From Phycisphaerales bacterium (lineage in GTDB: Bacteria > Planctomycetota > Phycisphaerae > Phycisphaerales > SM1A02): a stretch of DNA of 64,000 nt. Positions 43,601-53,138 of this stretch are shown here, piece by piece; position 1 is the first letter of the stretch, and every line of letters starts with the position of its first letter. The stretch is taken from assembly GCA_030749435.1 (NCBI GenBank), contig JASMKH010000008.1, forward strand, positions 1-64,000. The letters are read 5' to 3'. The notes under the pieces were generated by a model. The model was not told where the DNA came from. It worked only from the letters and a program-made list of their open reading frames with translations, and did no database searches. Made by a program: the position numbers and the translations under genes.

Positions 43601-44765
43601 CGGCACGAGCCTGCACGTCTCGAGTCTTGCCGAGTTGGAAGGTCGCGACTTGATCGACCATCTGGAACGGGAAGCCGAAACGGCGGTTGCCGCGGTGGAT
43701 CTTGGGCCACTCGACACGTACCTGGTGGAAGACTACCCGAAGCGCGAACTGGCGCAATGGGTATCGACCCGGTTCGGTATCGAGTTCCACGTGGATCGGC
43801 TTCTTGAGGCGCATGACGCCGACGAAGCATCCGCCGTCATTCTCGAGGCCGCGCACGAACTCTACCGCGAGCGGGAGATCTGCTACCCCATCGACTTCGC
43901 GATCGATATGACAAACGCCTCGATGCAGAAGGATCCTGCCTCAGCGATCGCACAGTTCTGCAAGTGGGCCAACTCACGCTATGAACTCGACTGGGATGTA
44001 GAGTCGCTTCCCGCCACTGATCCGAAGGAGATCCGCCGCATCCTTGTCGATGAAGCGCGGGGCTGGGATGCTGATCGTGTTCGCGCCCGGGCGGAACGCG
44101 TTGTTGCCGAAGTCGGTCCAGATGCTGAGGCCGCCGACGCATGGCTTCGCGAGACCATGGGCGCGGCGATGCTGGCCGACGACAAGGCGGCATACCCGGA
44201 CAGCCCGATCGAGACGATGACGACGATGTTCAATCGCATTCTCCGTGTTGAGGTGTCCCAACTGGAGCAGTGGATCCTGCTGCAGATTCTCGACTCGTCA
44301 TGGAAGGAGCATCTGCATCAGATGGATCAACTTCGCGAGTCGATCGGCTACCGGAGTTTCAGTCAGCGCGACCCCCGTATCGAGTTCAAGCGTGAAGGTG
44401 CCAATCTCTTCGATGACATGCTTGTGGCGATCCGGGACAAGGTGACCGACCTTGTGTTCAAGGCCCGCCTCCAGGCGCGGCCGCGTGCGGTGCCGCAGCA
44501 GGAGCCTGCAACGCCCAGTCCCGCGGCATCTGCGCCGGCGTCTCCATCGCAGGCCCCGCCACCAGCGGATGAGGCGACGCAGCAGGATCGATCGGCTGTG
44601 GCTGCCGCCGCGGCCGCGGCGAGCGAAGGCCGCAGCGTCCGCACCGGAACGCCGAAACGTCGCCAACCGGCACCAGCCGCGGCTTCGACCGGCGTTGTGG
44701 GTCGAAACGAGCCGTGTCCGTGCGGATCGGGCAAGAAGTACAAGAAGTGCTGCGGCGGCAAGTGA
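40638..44765 (+). CDS. secA: Protein translocase ATPase SecA, enlarged
   Basis: Motor of the Sec secretion system; 1375 residues against about 830-950 in most bacteria. Walker A MKTGEGKT is near 185, DEAD-like [20 protein letters not shown] near 290, [10 protein letters not shown] near 637, and [20 protein letters not shown] near 758. The C-terminus has a long Ala/Pro-rich linker and a zinc-binding SEC-C tail [19 protein letters not shown]. Extra material includes a coiled-coil insert near 340-410, about 75 residues between 645 and 758, and three related segments near 974-1150. All catalytic motifs are intact, so it should be active. RBS is a weak CAGGA. Confidence 0.96.
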   Translation: MAIPVVSTFAKKVFGTRNERLVKRYLTIVDRVSALESEMRQLDDQALRAKTDEFRKRFQAGEKTSDLQPEAFAVAREAMDRAVGIRNIFDPASEFDPSLLTGEVRSLYDETKAAMEAADPKPPNQTLLGCTAPVPAWVWMDIPLPIYEAVRAIWPESRPPFRARPFDVQIIGGMVLHEGRIAEMKTGEGKTIVAPLSCYLSVIEGQQVHLVTVNEYLVQRDRDWMFPFFHAMGMTAGAIHPQHRQPPQLKQAMYHCDVVYGTTSEFGFDYLRDNMKMSVGEQVQRQRQIAIVDEVDSTLIDEARTPLIISGPAHDSQPRYDLADRLARHLLSRQTEWNTADEKVQKCLVDISSCEGDIRNARDRAAVPAIREKLDARKAELPKLETARDRHVRYYEVELDKKRATLTHEGIAEAQKESGLGSFYVGENIDMPHLLEQSIRAHSVYQRDRDYIVAADDQGQQSVVIVDQNTGRKMVGRQWSDGLHQAVEAKEGVPIKEETQTMATITIQNFFKLYDRLSGMTGTADTEATEFYEIYKLDVVVIPTNVPVVRGDHNDVVFLSVKDKYDAIIDEVARFHDIGRPVLVGTTSVENSKDVSESLKKRHGIKHEVLNAEQHERESEIVRHAGELGAVMIATNMAGRGTDIKLQPFTTETLLDHWKRRDICPADVSADMPEAGIITRCWRHVAPRETGLPRKQIEAMSDDEVKRALLECWYEAHCYGKESKAKSLTDEQLMRALDESGACVLHRLRLFENSEDLGGLHVVGTERHESRRIDNQLRGRSGRQGDNGSSRFFLSLEDPLMKMFAGPTTLKLLSRLGMKEGDAIEHPMLSKAVGRAQRKVEERNFLIRKNILEYDEVMDHQRHEFYGTRQQILEGRDIKDLIFGQLERAASDAAWRYLDPLYPATCIAEWVREHMSVTVEPSRLKTEDREDLHEGIQRMAHEEAMSIIRVSLGEFLSEDIDLGSGEGVQRDASIDDYQGLADWMNGHFGTSLHVSSLAELEGRDLIDHLEREAETAVAAVDLGPLDTYLVEDYPKRELAQWVSTRFGIEFHVDRLLEAHDADEASAVILEAAHELYREREICYPIDFAIDMTNASMQKDPASAIAQFCKWANSRYELDWDVESLPATDPKEIRRILVDEARGWDADRVRARAERVVAEVGPDAEAADAWLRETMGAAMLADDKAAYPDSPIETMTTMFNRILRVEVSQLEQWILLQILDSSWKEHLHQMDQLRESIGYRSFSQRDPRIEFKREGANLFDDMLVAIRDKVTDLVFKARLQARPRAVPQQEPATPSPAASAPASPSQAPPPADEATQQDRSAVAAAAAAASEGRSVRTGTPKRRQPAPAAASTGVVGRNEPCPCGSGKKYKKCCGGK

Positions 44766-44781
44766 TCCCGGAGGATTGGAG

Positions 44782-45858
44782 TCAGGCCGCCTTTGTGATC
44801 CAGGGGGCAGTCAGGACGAGCAACGCGGGAATGACCGCCACCCACGCTGGCCCGGTGATGAAGCCAACGATGCCAAACGCTCCGGCGACGAGCAGGAGGA
44901 TCGTGAATCGGCTGGCCCCTTTCGTCGTGAGCGTCGGTGCCTTCGGAAGGCACCATCCGAGGATGACTGCCGGGAAGGCGATTCCGTAGGCTGACAGGAC
45001 GGCGATGTAGGAGTCAACCGCACCGGGCCACGATGCCCCGGCGAGGGGGAGCGTGCAGAGCAGCACGCCAAGCACAATTCCGATCCGAATCCCATTCGGA
45101 TAGGCGTGGTTGACCCCGGCCAGGGTCCGCCGCTCTTTGAGATTGGCTGCGATCGTGAAGACAGACTGACCGAAGATCCAGACGAGCACGATTTCACGCG
45201 CCGAGCCTGGCTGCGTCCACCAGTACGAGGCGGTGACGAGCAGCATGCAGAGAAAGAGCGGCCCGAGCAGCAGGAACGCCGCGGGGCCGTCGGTCTCCTG
45301 CCGCGCCCGATGAAACGGCCCATCGAGCCACGGGCAGAGCACGAAGCCCAGCGAGAAGACCGGGGCGAACCACAGCACGTCGATGGGCGGGCGGGTGCCT
45401 GTCCAGCCGCTGGCACCGCCGAGGTTCCAACACTCAAGGACGACCAGCCCTCCGACCGCAAAGGCCACGACCGCCATCCATGGCCACATGACGCGGGGCA
45501 TCCACGAGAGGCCATAGGCCGCCACGATGGCCCAGACCACGCCTGCTGCCGGCAGGTCGTCTTCTCCAGCGAGCCACAGCGCGGCGATGAAGAGGAAGAG
45601 CAGGTGGAATGCGATGGTGATATCGATGAAGACGGCGATGGCGACGGGATGCCGCTTGCAGAAGCGGCGAGATGCCTCCCGCGAGCCCAGAAACAGCCCC
45701 ATGGCCGCAGCGCCCAGGCAATTCGGAATCGCAACCAGCAGGAACCCGCTCCACCCGAACCACTGCATGAGCAGCACGGGGAGGAACATGCCGATGCACC
45801 ACGTCCACGACGCGGCTGCGTACAGGGACCAGCCGATCGAGCGAAGGGAGGACGCCAT
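44782..45858 (-). CDS. Multi-pass membrane protein of unknown function
   Basis: The product has 358 residues with about ten hydrophobic helices from IGWSLYAAASWTWCIGMFLP onward. The helices include VLLMQWFGWSGFLLVAIPNC, VAIAVFIDITIAFHLLFLFI and FTILLLVAGAFGIVGFITGP. The pattern of W-F-G-W-x-G-F-L-L-V-A-I-P-N near the N-terminus recalls APC/SSS-type transporters, but no family is certain. Its ATG begins immediately before the end of the DUF4442 gene unit (four-base gap), so the two form an operon. Confidence 0.65.
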   Translation of the reverse strand: MASSLRSIGWSLYAAASWTWCIGMFLPVLLMQWFGWSGFLLVAIPNCLGAAAMGLFLGSREASRRFCKRHPVAIAVFIDITIAFHLLFLFIAALWLAGEDDLPAAGVVWAIVAAYGLSWMPRVMWPWMAVVAFAVGGLVVLECWNLGGASGWTGTRPPIDVLWFAPVFSLGFVLCPWLDGPFHRARQETDGPAAFLLLGPLFLCMLLVTASYWWTQPGSAREIVLVWIFGQSVFTIAANLKERRTLAGVNHAYPNGIRIGIVLGVLLCTLPLAGASWPGAVDSYIAVLSAYGIAFPAVILGWCLPKAPTLTTKGASRFTILLLVAGAFGIVGFITGPAWVAVIPALLVLTAPWITKAA

Positions 45859-45862
45859 CGGG

Positions 45863-46477
45863 TCAGACAGTCAGTTTGCGTCGCTTACGAGCTTTCTTGC
45901 TGCTGCGGCTGCGAACCATGGCCTTGGGCGCGCAGTGGAAGGTCATTTCGCAGCGGCCGACGCGAAGCGTGCGGTCGCGCTTCGACATGATCTGCCGAAC
46001 GTCCATCGCCAGATCTACATTGAACTCGCCGCCGCAACTCTTGGCATCGGCGATCTGTTCATGCAGCGCGTCCAGATCAACAACGTCGTAGACCGCCGGG
46101 CCGCAGCATGGACGCAGGAATCGGTAGTTGAGTTCCTTGCAGATGACGATGTAGTCGACGCCGACCTCGGAGAACAGGAACATGCCGCCAGCCACTTCGG
46201 AGTTCCCCAGCAGCGCGGCGCCAGCCATCGCGTTGTACCAGTTTCGGTTGACCCGCTTGAAGGGAAGAATGGCAGTGAAGCGTCCGGTGCTCAGCCGCTT
46301 CATCGAAATGCCCGACCGCCAGGCGTAGGGCAGCCAGATGAGCGAGCAGACGCGGTGCCAGAAGTTGTTGCGTGTACTGAGCCGGCTGAAGAAGGCCTCA
46401 AGCCGGGGCCAGAGTCCGCGGGGGGGCACGACGGTCTGGATGTCAACGCCGGCGGCGGCGGCAGGGGGCAGAGACAT
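45863..46477 (-). CDS. DUF4442 hotdog-fold protein (thioesterase-like)
   Basis: The product has 204 residues from ATG 46477. Central segment FTAILPFKRVNRNWYNAMAG, then MFLFSEVGVDYIVICKELNY, then RFLRPCCGPAVYDV, resembles DUF4442/PaaI-like hotdog proteins where R-N-x-x-N/G precedes the long helix. A typical catalytic Asp/Glu is not confidently placed. The C-terminus is strongly basic (RSRSSKKARKRRK). It is divergent from the TIM-barrel gene and four bases ahead of the membrane-protein gene, so a lipid or acyl-related role is a guess. Confidence 0.68.
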   Translation of the reverse strand: MSLPPAAAAGVDIQTVVPPRGLWPRLEAFFSRLSTRNNFWHRVCSLIWLPYAWRSGISMKRLSTGRFTAILPFKRVNRNWYNAMAGAALLGNSEVAGGMFLFSEVGVDYIVICKELNYRFLRPCCGPAVYDVVDLDALHEQIADAKSCGGEFNVDLAMDVRQIMSKRDRTLRVGRCEMTFHCAPKAMVRSRSSKKARKRRKLTV

Positions 46478-46618
46478 GGCGGGGTCCAATACAAGCCCGA
46501 GCGGGGCGATTGAGGTCTTTTCCGTGGAGCGGGCATGGTACCCGTTGACCTCGGAGGAAGCCACGGCGATCCTGCGTGGAATCCAACGCACCCCCTGTGA
46601 ATCCCTCGGAGCCCCCCC

Positions 46619-47443
46619 ATGGCACTCGCGCGTCTCGGAACCACGTCCTGGAGTCTCAAACCGAGGGATCCGGCCGATCTGGTGCGGCTTCTCCACGCCA
46701 CCGGCCTCGATGCCGTGCAGATCGGGCTCTCGCCTGTGGTATCGGACCTGCAGGCGTGGGGGGAGACGGTGCCGCGGCTCATCGAGGGGGGCATCACGAT
46801 CCTGAGCGGCATGATGCAACCGGTGGAAGAGGACTACAGCACGATTGCCCGGATTCGCGACACCGGTGGCATCCGCCGGGATGCGACGTGGCCCGCGAAT
46901 GAGGCGATGGCCAGAGCGATGGCCGTGCTTGCCGAGAACGCGGGCATCGGGCTGGTGACGATGCACGCGGGTTTCATTCCGGAGGACGCCGGTGATCCGC
47001 TCCGAGCGATCATGGCGGCGCGGCTGCGTACGCTGAACGACATCTTCGAGGCCGAAGGCGTGCGGCTGGCTCTGGAAACAGGTCAGGAGTCAGCAACGGC
47101 GTTGCTTGAGGCACTGGACGAAGTCGATCGACCGAACCTCGGCGTCAACTTCGATCCCGCGAACATGCTGCTGTACGGATCAGGCGATCCCATTGAAGCA
47201 ATGGAGCGTCTGGCGCCGCGCATCGTCTCCCTCCACCTGAAAGACGCCCTCGCGAGCGGCGATTCCGAGGCATGGGGAACGGAGACGCCGCTCGGCGCAG
47301 GACAGGTCGATTGGGATGCCTTTTTCGCCATTGCCCGCGATCTTCCCAACGAAGTGGACGCCATCATCGAGCGGGAGGGGGGCGACCGGCGGGTTGAGGA
47401 GATTCGCCTCGCAGTCGACTTCGTCAGGGCGCACTTCGAATGA
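46619..47443 (+). CDS. Sugar phosphate isomerase/epimerase-like TIM-barrel protein
   Basis: The product has 274 residues; ATG 46619 follows CGGAG at seven bases. Xylose-isomerase-like barrel (AP endonuclease 2 superfamily): [20 protein letters not shown] at the start, [11 protein letters not shown] near 118, [12 protein letters not shown] near 148 (metal-binding Glu), [14 protein letters not shown] near 173 (Asp), [10 protein letters not shown] near 203 (His) and the C-terminal Glu region [10 protein letters not shown]. The substrate is not predictable. It overlaps ggt by four bases (ATGA). Confidence 0.85.
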   Translation: MALARLGTTSWSLKPRDPADLVRLLHATGLDAVQIGLSPVVSDLQAWGETVPRLIEGGITILSGMMQPVEEDYSTIARIRDTGGIRRDATWPANEAMARAMAVLAENAGIGLVTMHAGFIPEDAGDPLRAIMAARLRTLNDIFEAEGVRLALETGQESATALLEALDEVDRPNLGVNFDPANMLLYGSGDPIEAMERLAPRIVSLHLKDALASGDSEAWGTETPLGAGQVDWDAFFAIARDLPNEVDAIIEREGGDRRVEEIRLAVDFVRAHFE

Positions 47444-49125
47444 TGCAAATCCTGGCGTGCCTGTGCGCGGCCACACTGACGGTTCCGGCGATTGCTGCAC
47501 CGTGGACGCGCGGCGCTGTCGCCGCCGACCATGCCCTGGCATCGCAGGCTGGCGTGCAGATGCTGCGCCGGGGCGGCAACGCCATTGATGCCGCCGTGGC
47601 CGTGAGCTTCACGCTCTCGGTTGTCGATCCATTCAGTTGTGGTGTCGGAGGTGGCGGCTTCATGCTCGTCTCGATTCCCCGTGACGATGATGCCGGTCGA
47701 ACGAACGTCGCGCTTGATTACCGCGAAACCGCGCCCGCTGGCGTTGGTGCGGACTTCTTCGCCTCGCGGCCATCGACAGCGAGCCGTTATGGCGGGACCG
47801 CAGCGGGTGTGCCGGGCATGGTGGCGGGTCTGTGGGCGGCCCATGACCGGTGGGGGGCCTTGCCCTGGCGGGACTGTCTGGAGCCGGCAATCGCAGCGGC
47901 CACGCAGGGGGTGCCGGTTGGCGGGCCGTGGCTTCGTGCTGCCGAGTGGGTTGCCGATGTGCGTGCGGAGCACCCGCACCTCCAGGCGGCATCGCAGTGG
48001 GTCTGGACGCGCCTCTGCGGCGCCGGCATGCTTGAACACGGTGATGTCGTGCGGCAACCCGAGCAGGCGGCGCTCCTAGCGAGGATCGCGGGTGAAGGCC
48101 CGGAGGCGTTCTACTCGGGCCGCGTGGCGACGGACATCGCAGCCGCGGCTGCAGCTTTCGGTGGCGTGCTGAGCAGAGGCGATCTGCATCGCTACGACGT
48201 GGCCTGGTCGATTCCGCTTGAGAGTGCCGTTGTGCTTGAGAAGTACCAACTCCTCTCGATGCCGCCGCCGAGCAGCGGGGGAGTCGCGATGCAGCAGATT
48301 CTCGGCATGCTCGATCGCAGGATGAAGGATGCGGGACCGACCGGGTCGGCGACCTGGTATCACCTGCTCGTCGAGACGATGCGAAGTGCCTTTGCCGACC
48401 GGGCCCGATTCGGCGCCGATGGAACCCATGTTGCCGTGCCGGTGCGGGAGATGACTCACCCGACACACCTCGATGCGGCCGCAGAGGCGATTCCGCTGGA
48501 TCGGGCACGTCCCAGCGAAGTCGCGGGTGTGCTTCCACCTCCCGACGATGCTGGGACGAGCCACTTCTGCGTCTACACCGCCGACGGTTGGGCGGTGTCA
48601 TGCACCGAGACGATCAACCTGGAGTTCGGCAGCCTCGTGGCCGTGCCGGAGTGGGGGATCGTGCTCAACAACGAGATGGACGACTTCGCCACGCTGCCCG
48701 GTGAAGCCAATGCATTCGGTCTCGTGCAGAGTGACCGCAACGCGCCTGCTCCCGGCAAGCGTCCACTCAGCAGCATGTCTCCGACGATCGTGTTTGAGAA
48801 TGGAGATGTGCGGCTGATCGCTGGCGCCTCGGGCGGCCCTCGCATCATCAACGGCACACTTCAAGTGATCCTCAACGTGCTGCTGCGAGGCATGTCGCCC
48901 GAAGAAGCCCTGGAAGCGCCTCGGCTGCACCACCAGTGGCTGCCGGACGTCGTTCAGTTTGAGGAGTGTTGGACGGATGCCGGGCTCGTCTCAGCGATGG
49001 AAGCGATGGGGCACGCCACCAGGCAGCGACCGACGGTCGGCAAGGTGCAACTCATCGAAGTGACTCCGGAGGGCATGACGCCTGCGAGCGATCCTCGCAA
49101 GGACGGAGTGCCGGCGGGGTGGTAG
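47440..49125 (+). CDS. ggt: Gamma-glutamyltransferase
   Basis: The product has 561 residues with signal peptide [20 protein letters not shown]. Cleaves or transfers the gamma-glutamyl group of glutathione outside the cytoplasm after self-processing. [20 protein letters not shown] (residues 43-62) and [15 protein letters not shown] are N-terminal Ggt signatures. The autoprocessing/nucleophile Thr is Thr373 in [18 protein letters not shown]. The oxyanion region is [19 protein letters not shown] near 466. RETAPA near 95 binds the gamma-glutamate. Translationally coupled to the TIM-barrel gene. Confidence 0.93.
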   Translation: MMQILACLCAATLTVPAIAAPWTRGAVAADHALASQAGVQMLRRGGNAIDAAVAVSFTLSVVDPFSCGVGGGGFMLVSIPRDDDAGRTNVALDYRETAPAGVGADFFASRPSTASRYGGTAAGVPGMVAGLWAAHDRWGALPWRDCLEPAIAAATQGVPVGGPWLRAAEWVADVRAEHPHLQAASQWVWTRLCGAGMLEHGDVVRQPEQAALLARIAGEGPEAFYSGRVATDIAAAAAAFGGVLSRGDLHRYDVAWSIPLESAVVLEKYQLLSMPPPSSGGVAMQQILGMLDRRMKDAGPTGSATWYHLLVETMRSAFADRARFGADGTHVAVPVREMTHPTHLDAAAEAIPLDRARPSEVAGVLPPPDDAGTSHFCVYTADGWAVSCTETINLEFGSLVAVPEWGIVLNNEMDDFATLPGEANAFGLVQSDRNAPAPGKRPLSSMSPTIVFENGDVRLIAGASGGPRIINGTLQVILNVLLRGMSPEEALEAPRLHHQWLPDVVQFEECWTDAGLVSAMEAMGHATRQRPTVGKVQLIEVTPEGMTPASDPRKDGVPAGW

Positions 49126-49144
49126 GTGAGCGTAGAATGGCTTC

Positions 49145-49438
49145 ATGCCCACCTACCTCTATCAAGTAGTGACCGACGACGGCGCCGAAGGCGAGATCTT
49201 CGAGGTTGTGCAGCCTATGAGCGAAGCGGCGCTGACGAAGCACCCCGAGACTGGGGCGCCGGTCGTGCGCATCCCGTCGCTGCCCAATATCGCGGGCAAG
49301 TGGTCGGACATGAAGAGCAAGTCGCAACTGAGCAACAAGAACCTCGACCGCCTCGGGTTCACCAAATACGAGCGAGCGGGCGATGGCAATTACGAGAAGA
49401 AGGCTGGCGGCGGGCCGAACGTGATCTCGGCCGATTGA
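49145..49438 (+). CDS. FmdB-like small protein lacking the zinc-ribbon cysteines
   Basis: The product has 97 residues. The opening MPTYLYQVVTDDGAEGEIFE and the phrase VVQPMSEAALTKHPETGAPV align by eye with FmdB/CxxC-type regulators, which begin M-P-T-Y-x-Y-x-C-x-x-C-G-x-x-F-E and continue Q-x-M-x-x-x-x-L-T-x-C-P-x-C. All four cysteine positions are replaced (V, D, H, T/G). The C-terminus is basic (SKSQLSNKNLDRLGFTKYE). Whether it still regulates anything is unknown. It starts 19 bases after ggt and converges on tsf. Confidence 0.7.
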   Translation: MPTYLYQVVTDDGAEGEIFEVVQPMSEAALTKHPETGAPVVRIPSLPNIAGKWSDMKSKSQLSNKNLDRLGFTKYERAGDGNYEKKAGGGPNVISAD

Positions 49439-49453
49439 GCATCCCGAGACGAA

Positions 49454-49483
49454 CAGCGCGGTGAACCGGCGTCCACCGCGCTG
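49454..49483. terminator. Hairpin between convergent genes
   Basis: CAGCGCGGTG and CACCGCGCTG form a perfect 10-bp stem around a 10-base loop, between the FmdB-like gene and tsf. It has no U-tract on either strand, so function as a terminator is uncertain. Confidence 0.4.
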
Positions 49484-49508
49484 CGTGTGCGCTGAGCAGG
49501 GCGTGCGA

Positions 49509-50297
49509 TCAGCCGCCGAGCGTGTACCGGACGAATCTGGTGATCGTGCAGCCCTCGGGGAGGACGTCCTCGATGGTCTGGCTCTCGTCGAGCACGTACT
49601 TCTGCTTGATGAGCGTGTTCTCTTCCAGGAACTTGCGAACCTTGCCTTCGCTCATCTTCTCGGCGATTTCCTCGGGCTTTCCAGACTCCTTCGCCTCCAC
49701 AATGGCCTTGGCACGGATCTCGTCGAGCGTTTCGGCCGAGACGTCGTCCGGGGTGATGGCGGCGGGGTCATAGAAGGTGATGTGCTGGCAGATACCTTTG
49801 AGCGTGTCGGCTCCAGCATCGCCATTGACTTGCAGCAGGCATCCTCGCTTGCCGTCATGATGGACATACTGGCCGAAGTTTCCACCCTCGAGTTTCTCGC
49901 CGCGGGCGAAGTTGGTGTTCTCCCCCGTCTTGACCCGGATGGTGTCGATGGCGGCGGTCATCTCGTCGGTGACCTCGATGCTGCCGGTGGGACAGCCCAT
50001 CGCGGCAGCGACCACGGTGCTCATCATGTCGACGAACTCGTCGTTGCGGGCGGTGAAGTCGGTCTCCGTAAGGACTTCGACGATCGCGGCGCATCCATCG
50101 CCGACCTGGATGGCAATGCGGCCTTCGCCGGTCGTGCGTTCGGTACGCGTATCCATCTTGCCCTTTCGCTTGGCGCGAATCCACTCTTCGGCGGCACTCA
50201 TGTCACCGTCGTTGGCGGCGAGGGCTTCCTTGCAGTCCATCATGCCCAGACCCGTCTTCTGGCGAAGGGTCATCACGTCTTTGGCGGCAATGGTCAC
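49509..50297 (-). CDS. tsf: Translation elongation factor Ts
   Basis: The product has 262 residues. Exchanges GDP for GTP on EF-Tu. The N-terminal UBA-like helix set AAKDVMTLRQKTGLGMMDCK carries the conserved T-G-L/A-G-M-M-D-C-K. The core motif is VEVLTETDFTARNDEF near residue 72, in place of TDFVARN. The C-terminal TIEDVLPEGCTITRFVRYTL is typical. It lies 47 bases downstream of rpsB in the usual rpsB-tsf order. Confidence 0.96.
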   Translation of the reverse strand: MTIAAKDVMTLRQKTGLGMMDCKEALAANDGDMSAAEEWIRAKRKGKMDTRTERTTGEGRIAIQVGDGCAAIVEVLTETDFTARNDEFVDMMSTVVAAAMGCPTGSIEVTDEMTAAIDTIRVKTGENTNFARGEKLEGGNFGQYVHHDGKRGCLLQVNGDAGADTLKGICQHITFYDPAAITPDDVSAETLDEIRAKAIVEAKESGKPEEIAEKMSEGKVRKFLEENTLIKQKYVLDESQTIEDVLPEGCTITRFVRYTLGG

Positions 50298-50344
50298 GGT
50301 CAGATCTCCGGTTGAATCTCCAGGGGCGTTGGCCCCGGGGGAGG

Positions 50345-51190
50345 TCAGTTGGTGGCGTCGGTCGCGGCAGTGGCAGCGACCTCTTCAGTATTCGTGGGGG
50401 TTTCCGTCGGGGCGTCAGCGGCAAATGCGACGCGGCTGGATCGCTTGCGGGGCTTCTCCTCCGCAGGGGTGCCTTCGGCATCGTCGGCACCTTCAGCGGC
50501 CGCCGTTCGAGCGGTGAGACCGTCTCGGACAGCCGCGGTGAATTCGCGCATGACGACCTCGATGCTCCGCATGGAGTCGTCGTTTCCGGGGACCGGAATG
50601 TCGCAATCGCCGGGGTTGCCGTCTGTATCGATCAGGGCAACGGTCGGAATGCGGAGGGTGCGGGCTTCACGAAGCGCGTTGGTCTCGCGGCAGGTATCGA
50701 TGACGACCACGGCCCCGGGCAACTTATTCATGTTACGGATGCCCTGCAGGTTGCGAGTGATCTTCCGCTTCTCACGCATGAGTTGCGAGGTCATCTTCTT
50801 GGAGTAGGTTTCAATCTCGCCCGACTCAACGAGCTTCTCGAGCTCGACGAGCCGCTTGAGTCGCTCGCGGATGGTCCGGAAATTGGTCAGCGTGCCTCCG
50901 AGCCATCGCTCGGTAACCCACGGCATGCCGACTTCGGTTGCATAGTGCTCGACCGAGCCCTTCGCCTGTCGCTTCGTGCCGACGAAGACGATGTCGCGGC
51001 CGCTGGCGACCGTCTTGGTGATGAACTTCTTGGCGAGCAGCAGTCCGCGAACCGTCTCGCGGATGTCAATGATGTGAATTCGGTTCCGCTGGCCCCAGAT
51101 ATAGGGCTTCATGCGGGGGTCCCAGGCACTTCGTCGTTGCCCGAAGTGAATGCCAGCGTCGAGAAGGTCCTGGACAAGATTGTCAGACAT
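50345..51190 (-). CDS. rpsB: 30S ribosomal protein S2
   Basis: The product has 281 residues from ATG 51190 (MSDNLVQDLLDAGIHFGQRR). S2 landmarks: WDPRMKPYIWGQRNRIHIID, KFITKTVASGRDIVFVGTKR, WLGGTLTNFRTIRERL and DTCRETNALREARTLRIPTV. The last 50 residues (Ala/Glu/Thr-rich, AAEGADDAEGTPAEEKPRKR) form a low-complexity tail beyond the usual S2 end, as seen in several high-GC bacteria. The 190-base gap upstream to pyrC would hold the promoter and leader of the rpsB-tsf unit. Confidence 0.97.
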   Translation of the reverse strand: MSDNLVQDLLDAGIHFGQRRSAWDPRMKPYIWGQRNRIHIIDIRETVRGLLLAKKFITKTVASGRDIVFVGTKRQAKGSVEHYATEVGMPWVTERWLGGTLTNFRTIRERLKRLVELEKLVESGEIETYSKKMTSQLMREKRKITRNLQGIRNMNKLPGAVVVIDTCRETNALREARTLRIPTVALIDTDGNPGDCDIPVPGNDDSMRSIEVVMREFTAAVRDGLTARTAAAEGADDAEGTPAEEKPRKRSSRVAFAADAPTETPTNTEEVAATAATDATN

Positions 51191-51379
51191 GGATCGCGCT
51201 CTCTCGTGCAGCGTCACCGACGAGCCGTTGTGCGGGGTCCTGGTGGGGAACGGTCGTCCGAGGGACGCTTCAGGGTGCCAGCCTTCGCTGGCAGATTCGT
51301 GAGCGGTTGGAGGCGTCCCCGCACGAGGCGAACCAACCTGGGCCCGCCACCACGCGGCGACGAGCGAAGACCGGCCAGT

Positions 51380-52720
51380 CTATCGCACCTCGGCCCGATC
51401 TTCAATGGCTGCGTCGGTCCGATCGCTGGCTCGCTGATGCCGGATCCGGCCCGCCACGATGGTGGTGAGGGCTCGGCCGCGGACGGATCGACCCGCAAAT
51501 GGGCAGTTCCGGCCCCGAGACTGGAAGGATGTCGGGTCGATGGTCCACTCCGCGTCCGGGTCGATCACCGTGACATCGGCCGGGCCGCCTGATTCCAGCC
51601 TTCCCAGGCCGAGGTGGGCGAGTCCGGCAACCCGTGCCGGCTCGCAGGTCATCATGCGAAGCATGCCGGGCCAGTCGAGGACGCCGCCCTCGATGATGGC
51701 TTCGCGGTAGAGCGGGAGGGCGCACTCGAGCCCGACCATGCCGAACGCCGCCGAAGCAAAGTCGGTGTCCTTGGTGTGGGCGGGATGTGGCGCGTGATCG
51801 GTCGCCAGTACGGTGATGATGCCCTCTGCAATGCCTCGCTTGATGGCGTCGATGTCCGCATTGGTTCGCAGCGGTGGGTTGACCTTCGCGAGCGTGTTCC
51901 AGCCCTCGCAGGCGTCCTCGGTGAGCAGAAGATGGTGCGGCGAGGCCTCCCCGGTCGCCGGCTGCCCTTCCGCTCGGGCCTCACGGAGCGCATCAATGCT
52001 CTGGGCCACGCTGAGATGCTGCGCGTGGTAGCGAGCGCCGATGGATCGGTTCAGAGCGAGGTCCCGACGGAGCATGACTTCCTCCGCCTCCCGAGGCCAT
52101 CCGGTGAGGCCAAGCCGGGTCGCGAGGGAACCGGCGTTCATGGCGGCGGCTCGAGTCAGCGTCGGGTCCTGGCAGTGCTGCATGAACACCGAGTCGGCGG
52201 CTGCAACGAGGGCGAGCACACGGCGCATGATGCCGCTGTCCGCGATGCCGTCCCCGTCATCTGAGATACCCACGGCACCGGACTCGATGAGTTCGAGAAT
52301 CGGCGCCACGGTTTCACCCCGGCGGCCGATGGTGCCGCACGCGACCGGGAAGACGCGGGCATGCCCGGCCTGAGCGCTTCGGGAGCCAATGTGCTCGACG
52401 AGGGTGCGGCAGTCGATGGCGGGCGTCGTGTTCGGCATGCAGCAGACGGTGGAGAATCCTCCGGCTGCGGCCGCCGCTGCGCCGGTATCGAGGGTTTCTT
52501 CGTGGTGTCCGCTCGTGTCCGGGTCACGGAAGTGCACGTGGATATCCAGCAGGCCCGGCGCCACGATGCAGCCCTCGCAGGCGATGCGTGGCGCGTCCGT
52601 CGTGATCCGCTCCTTCGAGATCGCCGCGATGAGTCCCTCGCGGATGAGAACGTCGCCGGTGTGGTCGAGTTCGCTGGCCGGGTCGATGATCCGGCCGCCG
52701 GTCAGCAGGAGCGCTGTCAT
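51380..52720 (-). CDS. pyrC: Dihydroorotase
   Basis: The product has 446 residues from ATG 52720 (MTALLLTGGRIIDPASELDH); ATG 52729 is an alternative. Third step of pyrimidine synthesis. Metal motif LDIHVHFRDPDTSGHHEETL near residues 57-76, GFSTVCCMPNTTPAID near 87-102, ATGEASPHHLLLTED near 250-264, and ATDHAPHPAHTKD near 300-312 match class I dihydroorotases of the amidohydrolase superfamily. It follows rpsB-tsf on the chromosome but reads as its own unit; pyrB is not in the window. Confidence 0.92.
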   Translation of the reverse strand: MTALLLTGGRIIDPASELDHTGDVLIREGLIAAISKERITTDAPRIACEGCIVAPGLLDIHVHFRDPDTSGHHEETLDTGAAAAAAGGFSTVCCMPNTTPAIDCRTLVEHIGSRSAQAGHARVFPVACGTIGRRGETVAPILELIESGAVGISDDGDGIADSGIMRRVLALVAAADSVFMQHCQDPTLTRAAAMNAGSLATRLGLTGWPREAEEVMLRRDLALNRSIGARYHAQHLSVAQSIDALREARAEGQPATGEASPHHLLLTEDACEGWNTLAKVNPPLRTNADIDAIKRGIAEGIITVLATDHAPHPAHTKDTDFASAAFGMVGLECALPLYREAIIEGGVLDWPGMLRMMTCEPARVAGLAHLGLGRLESGGPADVTVIDPDAEWTIDPTSFQSRGRNCPFAGRSVRGRALTTIVAGRIRHQRASDRTDAAIEDRAEVR

Positions 52721-52775
52721 GGGTGCCATGGTACGGCCGCGGGGGGCCCGGTGCATGGTCGCCGGACCAGACGCA

Positions 52776-52808
52776 GCAACGCCCGGGACGGTACGTCCCG
52801 GGCGTTGC
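52776..52808. repeat. Perfect 15-bp inverted repeat (hairpin)
   Basis: Arms GCAACGCCCGGGACG and CGTCCCGGGCGTTGC with a three-base loop lie between pyrC and the cysteine-rich lipoprotein gene. No U-tract follows on either strand. Possible terminator or attenuator-like element. Confidence 0.7.
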
Positions 52809-52817
52809 AGGATTCTC

Positions 52818-52862
52818 GATCAGACCAGTCAGCGACTGGTGATCAGACCAGTCAGCGACTGG
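52818..52862. repeat. Tandem 23-bp repeat of a palindrome
   Basis: The unit GATCAGACCAGTCAGCGACTGG (22 bases, spacing 23) occurs twice in a row. Each copy contains the palindrome CCAGTC-AGC-GACTGG. The block begins seven bases past the end of the minus-strand lipoprotein gene and could form stacked hairpins in its 3' end. Confidence 0.8.
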
Positions 52863-52868
52863 ATCAAA

Positions 52869-53138
52869 TCACTTCTTCTTGCTAGCGCAGCATGGGGAGG
52901 TCCCAGCGGCCTTGGCGGCAGCAGCGGCGGCCCCGGCACCGCCAGAGGCCTTGGCCTTGGTCTTGTCGCAATCGGTTTTCTTCTTGCCCGCACATGCGGC
53001 GGGGTCAGGGCAGTTGGACTTGTCGGCGCAGCAGGCGGCGGCATCGATGGCGCCGGGGCTGGCGGTCGAAGCCTTCTGGTTGCAGCCGGCAAGGAGGGCG
53101 GCAACGCCCAAGGCAGCGGTCAAAGCGAGGGTCTTCAT
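52869..53138 (-). CDS. Small Cys/Lys/Ala-rich lipoprotein
   Basis: The product has 89 residues; ATG 53138 follows AGGAG at nine bases. Signal with lipobox LLAGC (Cys19). The mature chain has seven further cysteines, CC at 36-37, then C43, C49, C57 and CC at 83-84, alternating with lysine and alanine stretches (AAACCADKSNCPDPAACAGK, KASGGAGAAAAAAKAAG, TSPCCASKKK). It may bind metal or be disulfide-linked in the periplasm; no family is recognised. Downstream are the 52818-52862 tandem palindromes. Confidence 0.7.
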   Translation of the reverse strand: MKTLALTAALGVAALLAGCNQKASTASPGAIDAAACCADKSNCPDPAACAGKKKTDCDKTKAKASGGAGAAAAAAKAAGTSPCCASKKK

